Assembly (NCBI RefSeq): GCF_026642255.1
Contig: NZ_CP113264.1
Span: 6,510,001 to 6,574,000, forward strand
Length of the DNA: 64,000 nt
Source of the DNA: Streptomonospora nanhaiensis
Lineage (GTDB): Bacteria; Actinomycetota; Actinomycetes; Streptosporangiales; Streptosporangiaceae
Direction of reading: 5' to 3'
The translations under genes were made by a program, and so were the position numbers. Below are positions 60,230 through 64,000 of this stretch, one piece after another; position 1 is the first letter of the stretch, and each line of letters opens with the position of its first letter. The notes under the pieces were generated by a model, which was not told the DNA's origin, did no database searches, and was given only the letters and a program-made list of their open reading frames with translations.

Positions 60230-62149
60230 ATGACCCAGACACCCAGCCGAGAGTCCCTTCCGACCCTGTTCGACGTCGAGGAGTTCTTCGCCGACCCGGA
60301 GTTCGCCGGCGCGTCGATCTCGCCCGACGGAACCCGGATCGCCTACCTGGCGCCGAAGCACGGCCGCACGAACGTGTGGGTGCGCGGCGTCGGGGAGGGC
60401 CACGAGGACGCGGTGTGCGTCACGCACGAGACCCGGCGCGGCGTCCACACCTACCACTGGACCGACGACCCGCGCTGGCTCCTGTACCTCCAGGACACCG
60501 ACGGCAACGAGGACTGGCACCTCTACCGGGTGGACCTCGACGCACCGGACGAGCCCGCCGTCGACCTCACGCCCATGGCCCCGGGCTCCCGCGTGGCCGT
60601 CGTCGAACCGCACAAGCCCTCACCCGGCAGCGTGCGGGTCTGGATGAACCTCAGGCCCATGCTCTTCGACGTGTTCCGGATCGACGTGGCCACCGGCGAG
60701 ACGACCGTGCTCGTGGAACAGACCGACCCGACCAGCAACACCCTGGTCGACAGCGAGGGGGAACCGGCCTTCCACGTGGAGGTCGCCGACGACGGCACCC
60801 ACTCCTTCTACGCGATCGACGGCGCGGAGGGGGACAAGCGCCTCCTGTCCCGGCAGGGCGGCGCGGAGTACCCGTACGGGCTGCCCCTCCAGCTGGTGAC
60901 CCCGGACGGGAAGGGCCTGCTGCTCGGCTCCCACCAGGACTCCGACGACATGCGGGTCGTCCGCCTCGACCGGGAGACCGGCGAGGAGACCGTGGTCGCC
61001 GCCGTGGACGGGCACAGCCTGTGCACCATGGGAATGGTGGCCCCAGGCATGCCCCCCGCCCTGTACTTCAGCCGGCGCACCGGGGAGGTCCTCGCGGCCC
61101 GCTTCGTGGGAGACCGGCCCAGGATCGAGGTGCTGGACCCGCACTTCGCCGAGGTGTACGCCGAGCTGTCCAAGCTCTCCGACGGCGTGCTCGGATCGGT
61201 GTCCTCGGACGAGTCCGAGCAGCGGTGGGTCGTCTCCTTCGTCCACGACCGCGACCCGGGGGCGACCTGGTTCTACGACCACGCGACCCGGGAGAGCAGG
61301 CTGCTCTTCCGCCCGCACCCGGAGCTGGACCCCGCCGAGCTGTCCCCCATGACCCCGGTCCGGTTCCCGGCCCGCGACGGGCTGCCGCTGCACGGGTTCC
61401 TGACCCTGCCGGCCGGGACGGCGCCCGAGAACCTGCCCCTGGTGCTCCTCGTGCACGGCGGGCCCTGGGCCCACGACACGTGGTCCTTCGACAAGACGGT
61501 GCAGTTCCTGGCCAACCGCGGCTACGCGGTGCTCCAGGTCAACTTCCGGGGCTCGACCGGCTACGGCAAGCGGCACATCTCCGCCGCGATCGGCGAGTTC
61601 GCCGGGAAGATGCACGACGACCTCATCGACGCCGCCGACTGGGCGGTGGCCCGTGGCTACGCCGACCCGGCCCGCATCGGCATCGCCGGAGGCTCCTACG
61701 GCGGCTATGCGGCGCTCGTCGGCGTCACGTTCACCCCGGACTACTTCGCCGCGGCGGTGGACTACGTGGGCATCTCGGACCTGGCGAACTTCATGCGCAC
61801 CCTGCCGCCGTTCCTCAGGCCCAGCATGGCCAACAACTGGTACCGCTACGTCGGCGACCCCGACATCCCGGAGCAGGAGGCCGACATGCTGGCCCGCTCG
61901 CCCATCACCATGGTCGACCGGATCCGCACCCCGCTGCTCGTCGCCCAGGGCGCCAACGACGTCCGCGTGGTCCAGGCGGAGTCCGACAACATCGTCGGGC
62001 CCCTGCGTGCGCGCGGGGTGCCCGTCGAGTACATCGTCGCCGAGGACGAGGGGCACGGCTTCGCGAACCCCGAGAACCAGGTGATGCTCCACCACGCCAT
62101 CGAGAGGCACTTCGCGGAGCACCTCGGCGGGCGGTCCGGGGCGCTGTAG
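60230..62149 (+). CDS. S9 family prolyl oligopeptidase-like peptidase
   Basis: A 639-residue cytosolic serine peptidase. The N-terminal part (residues about 20-370) is a beta-propeller (ASISPDGTRIAYLAPKHG and further blades), which restricts access to small peptides. The C-terminal alpha/beta hydrolase domain has the nucleophile Ser489 in GGSYGGY, Asp577 in GANDVRV and His609 in DEGHGF, a complete triad. No signal peptide. Probably an oligopeptidase or acylaminoacyl peptidase. ATG at 60230 with GGAGCACCGG upstream; longer frames have no site. Confidence 0.92.
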   Translation: MTQTPSRESLPTLFDVEEFFADPEFAGASISPDGTRIAYLAPKHGRTNVWVRGVGEGHEDAVCVTHETRRGVHTYHWTDDPRWLLYLQDTDGNEDWHLYRVDLDAPDEPAVDLTPMAPGSRVAVVEPHKPSPGSVRVWMNLRPMLFDVFRIDVATGETTVLVEQTDPTSNTLVDSEGEPAFHVEVADDGTHSFYAIDGAEGDKRLLSRQGGAEYPYGLPLQLVTPDGKGLLLGSHQDSDDMRVVRLDRETGEETVVAAVDGHSLCTMGMVAPGMPPALYFSRRTGEVLAARFVGDRPRIEVLDPHFAEVYAELSKLSDGVLGSVSSDESEQRWVVSFVHDRDPGATWFYDHATRESRLLFRPHPELDPAELSPMTPVRFPARDGLPLHGFLTLPAGTAPENLPLVLLVHGGPWAHDTWSFDKTVQFLANRGYAVLQVNFRGSTGYGKRHISAAIGEFAGKMHDDLIDAADWAVARGYADPARIGIAGGSYGGYAALVGVTFTPDYFAAAVDYVGISDLANFMRTLPPFLRPSMANNWYRYVGDPDIPEQEADMLARSPITMVDRIRTPLLVAQGANDVRVVQAESDNIVGPLRARGVPVEYIVAEDEGHGFANPENQVMLHHAIERHFAEHLGGRSGAL

Positions 62150-62306
62150 GACCGGCTGGTGGCGGGGTGGGGGTGAGGGTCGGGTGGGCGTGCGGACTAC
62201 CCGGCCCCGCCCCGCGCCGCCTCGACCTGGTCGCGGTCACAGCGGGGCGCGCCGACGACGACAGACTTGAGGGCGCCTGACCGTTCAGGAGTCCTCGCGA
62301 GGGAAG

Positions 62307-63152
62307 CTACAGCCACGGAGCCGGGCGCTCCTCCCCGGTCTCGGGGTCCCGCAGCAAGCGCTCCGGAGGAAAGACCTCCTCCTTCACCATGTTCCCCGCC
62401 TCGTCCATCCCACGGAAGATGATGCGGTTGCCCAGCGCGTCGTAGATCGTCTCGGAGAGAAGCCTCCCCTCCTCGTCCCACTCGTGCCAGGGACCGACCG
62501 GACCGTAGGGATCTCGGGTAACCCCCTGGGTCACGAGTTTTCCGCTGGGCGACCACACAAGAAAAGGACCGTCCTCGGCCCCTTCCGCAAAAGTCCGCAT
62601 CTCGGTCCGACCGGAACCTTCGACGAGCACCGCTTCGCCTGTATAGGCGACACCTTGATAAGTCACTCGGCTTTCGAAGTCCAACTCATCCATCCCGACA
62701 GCCTCCACATAGCCTTCACGCCCTGGTACGCCAGGACACGAAGGGACAGAGCGCCAAGGTCGGAAAATATTTTCCCCTGTCTCGGGATCCACAAACGGCA
62801 TACGCGGCGAACTCTCCTCGAAGTGAACAAGGATTCCCGCTTCGTCCCATCGCCGCAGAACCCTCAGACTCCCGTCCGAGTAGTCCGAGACACCTTCTTC
62901 ACGAAGCCTTCCGTTTTCATCCCAGAAGAAATATGGCCCAGTGGTGATATTTCCTACACGATTGGAATACTCAAGGGCCACACCGTGTTCATTCAGCAGG
63001 AAAACCGGACCGAGGGCGTAGCCCTTCACGAAGGTCTGGTAATGCGTGAACCTCCCGTCTTTCTCAACGGCCTGCCCGGTGAAACTTCCCCCTGGTATCC
63101 TGACTGAAATTTCATCCAGGTAATCGAGCTCTTCCGAATCAACTCGCCTCAC
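62307..63152 (-). CDS. YwqK-type/MORN-repeat immunity-like protein
   Basis: A 281-residue protein made of MORN-like repeats (FTGQAVEKDGRFTHYQTF, GPVFLLNEHGVALEYS, GPYFFWDENGRLREEG, GPFLVWSPSGKLVTQG, GPWHEWDEEGRLLSET), the pattern of YwqK-family antitoxins. These are found as immunity genes of polymorphic toxins. Start GTG at 63152 forms a GTGA overlap with the end of the neighbouring YezG-type frame. Codon use is less GC-biased than in housekeeping genes, suggesting horizontal gain. Confidence 0.8.
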   Translation of the reverse strand: MRRVDSEELDYLDEISVRIPGGSFTGQAVEKDGRFTHYQTFVKGYALGPVFLLNEHGVALEYSNRVGNITTGPYFFWDENGRLREEGVSDYSDGSLRVLRRWDEAGILVHFEESSPRMPFVDPETGENIFRPWRSVPSCPGVPGREGYVEAVGMDELDFESRVTYQGVAYTGEAVLVEGSGRTEMRTFAEGAEDGPFLVWSPSGKLVTQGVTRDPYGPVGPWHEWDEEGRLLSETIYDALGNRIIFRGMDEAGNMVKEEVFPPERLLRDPETGEERPAPWL

Positions 63153-63597
63153 GGGAACCAGAGCCTGCCCGACACGGCCTCGACCTGCTCCCTCAGCCAA
63201 TCGGGGACGAACTCCTCGGCCCGGGGAAGGTCTTCAGGTCGTCCGCGAAACCCTCGGGGCTCGGGCGGAACGTGAAGTCCGGGTACTCGTCGTAGTTGAA
63301 GTCCACGCTGTAGTTCGAGGGGCGCTCGATCGTGTACTCGACCGAGAACCACGTCCCCTTCCCCTCCTGGTACATTCCCGCCCGCAGCCTTGCGAGCTTC
63401 GAGAGAACCGTGACCGGGCAGTCCACCATTTCGGACTCACCGTTCGAGTATTCAACCGTCAGACTGTCGGTTGCATATTTCGCAACAGCAGAATACTCGT
63501 AACGGAGTCGCCCCCAACCTTCAGGGGCAAAACCAAGAAGATCTCCACCGATCCCCTGAAGGATCTCCTGCTGCTCGATCAATCCCAATCCTCCCAC
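63149..63597 (-). pseudogene. YezG-family immunity gene with one-base deletion
   Basis: Homologue of 46482-46931: IEQQEILQGIGGDLLGFAPEGW, LRAGMYQEGKGTWFSVEYTIERPSNY, YDEYPDF. The frame then breaks after LKTFP and ends soon (SSSPIG) at 63193. The expected ending continues in the next frame as RAEEFVPDWLREQVEAVSG to the TGA at 63149. Restoring a fifth C to the run of four C at about 63221-63224 joins the frames. The lower stop overlaps the next gene's GTG, which shows where the gene originally ended. Start near 63597 (GTG) or a TTG shortly after. Confidence 0.8.
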
Positions 63598-63627
63598 GGG
63601 AAAAAATCCATTATTTCCCTACGGCGG

Positions 63628-64000
63628 TCAGGTAGGGAACTCTCCGTACCAGGACCCTTCCACGATGTGCTTGGGAAGATAATCCGACTCGACCTCGAGT
63701 TCGAAAGCGGGATCTACCTGACTGCGGTCGTGAGCCAGACAAGCCAACGCCAGGAGCCCCATAGGCACAACACCCGTCAAGGGGCCTTGGCCGGGACGAT
63801 CAACGCTGTAGTAGTCCCTGAACCACTCCAACCCCTGTGTCAGGGTTTCGTTGAACTCGTCGGAGTCTCCCTTCAGAAGACACCTGAACACGTCCATCTG
63901 CGGAAAGGAGATCAGGTTCAGGTAGTCCCCGCCGAACGCGCCGGTGCGAGGGTCGGACAACTCCATCGCCTGGCGCAACTCTCCCACCAGAGAGTCACTG
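63628..64000 (-). CDS. Imm49-family immunity protein, N-terminus beyond window
   Basis: The C-terminal 123 residues of a second Imm49. It reads ELRQAMELSDPRTGAFGGDY, LALACLAHDRSQVDPAFELE, then ESDYLPKHIVEGSWYGEFPT, closely matching the copy at 45081-45965. The frame stays open to the window edge (SDSLVGELRQAME). It precedes the YezG-type frame by 30 bases. A toxin gene is expected further upstream, outside the window. Confidence 0.88.
   Translation of the reverse strand, partial: SDSLVGELRQAMELSDPRTGAFGGDYLNLISFPQMDVFRCLLKGDSDEFNETLTQGLEWFRDYYSVDRPGQGPLTGVVPMGLLALACLAHDRSQVDPAFELEVESDYLPKHIVEGSWYGEFPT

Noticed and set aside
63149..63240. Programmed ribosomal frameshift in the YezG-type gene
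   Set aside because: No slippery heptamer plus pseudoknot is evident, and the intact copy at 46482 needs no shift; a deletion in the C-run is simpler.
1..64000. tRNA, rRNA, CRISPR array, insertion sequence or prophage
   Set aside because: I found no cloverleaf, no regularly spaced repeats with unique spacers, and no transposase, integrase or phage structural proteins.

Overview
The window is high-GC DNA (roughly 70 percent or more by eye) with dense, overlapping genes, frequent GTG and TTG starts, menaquinone rather than ubiquinone genes, a BldC-like regulator, XRE/DUF397 pairs and DUF6507-type secretion genes. Together these point to a filamentous actinomycete, probably Nocardiopsis or a close relative in Streptosporangiales. 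The genus is inferred from gene content, not proven. I saw no tRNA, rRNA, CRISPR array, IS element or origin.

Layout. 1-4.2 kb: a hydrolase cut by the window edge, a GlxA/AraC regulator, an overlapping NarL-type two-component pair and a DUF2306 membrane protein. 4.3-14.2 kb: a corrinoid block on the minus strand. cobN-cobF-cobQ-cobK (aerobic cobalamin synthesis) sits behind one cobalamin riboswitch, and a BtuF/BtuC/BtuD-type ABC importer sits behind a second. 14.3-20 kb: a lipoprotein hydrolase, msrA, rarD and two unusual low-complexity secreted proteins. 20.2-40.1 kb: a respiratory block, all minus strand. menG, a menJ-like prenyl reductase, the complete nuoA-N operon for proton-pumping NADH dehydrogenase and a long-chain polyprenyl diphosphate synthase lie together, so quinone maturation and the enzyme that reduces the quinone are clustered. 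An exact Rex operator lies upstream of the menJ-like gene and a second, degenerate one just upstream of nuoA, implying NADH/NAD+ control.

40.3-47 kb: a type VII (ESX/WXG100-like) polymorphic toxin locus. Two small secretion-associated proteins precede a 1081-residue toxin ending in a PD-(D/E)XK-like nuclease tip. Its Imm49 immunity gene, a frameshifted orphan nuclease tip and a YezG-family immunity gene follow. At the right edge (62.3-64 kb) the same Imm49-YezG order recurs on the other strand. There the YezG copy carries a one-base deletion and is followed by a YwqK/MORN-type immunity protein, so a second toxin locus probably continues beyond the window.

47-62.2 kb: a regulatory and accessory stretch. 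It holds a BldC-like protein, two RsbW-like ATPases, XRE plus two DUF397 proteins, two YwqG (DUF1963) paralogues, a TetR/hydrolase divergent pair with duplicated operators, a 66-bp perfect palindrome, a Ser/Thr kinase fused to DUF4328, a PL11 rhamnogalacturonan lyase with a LacI-type operator, and an S9 prolyl-oligopeptidase-like peptidase.
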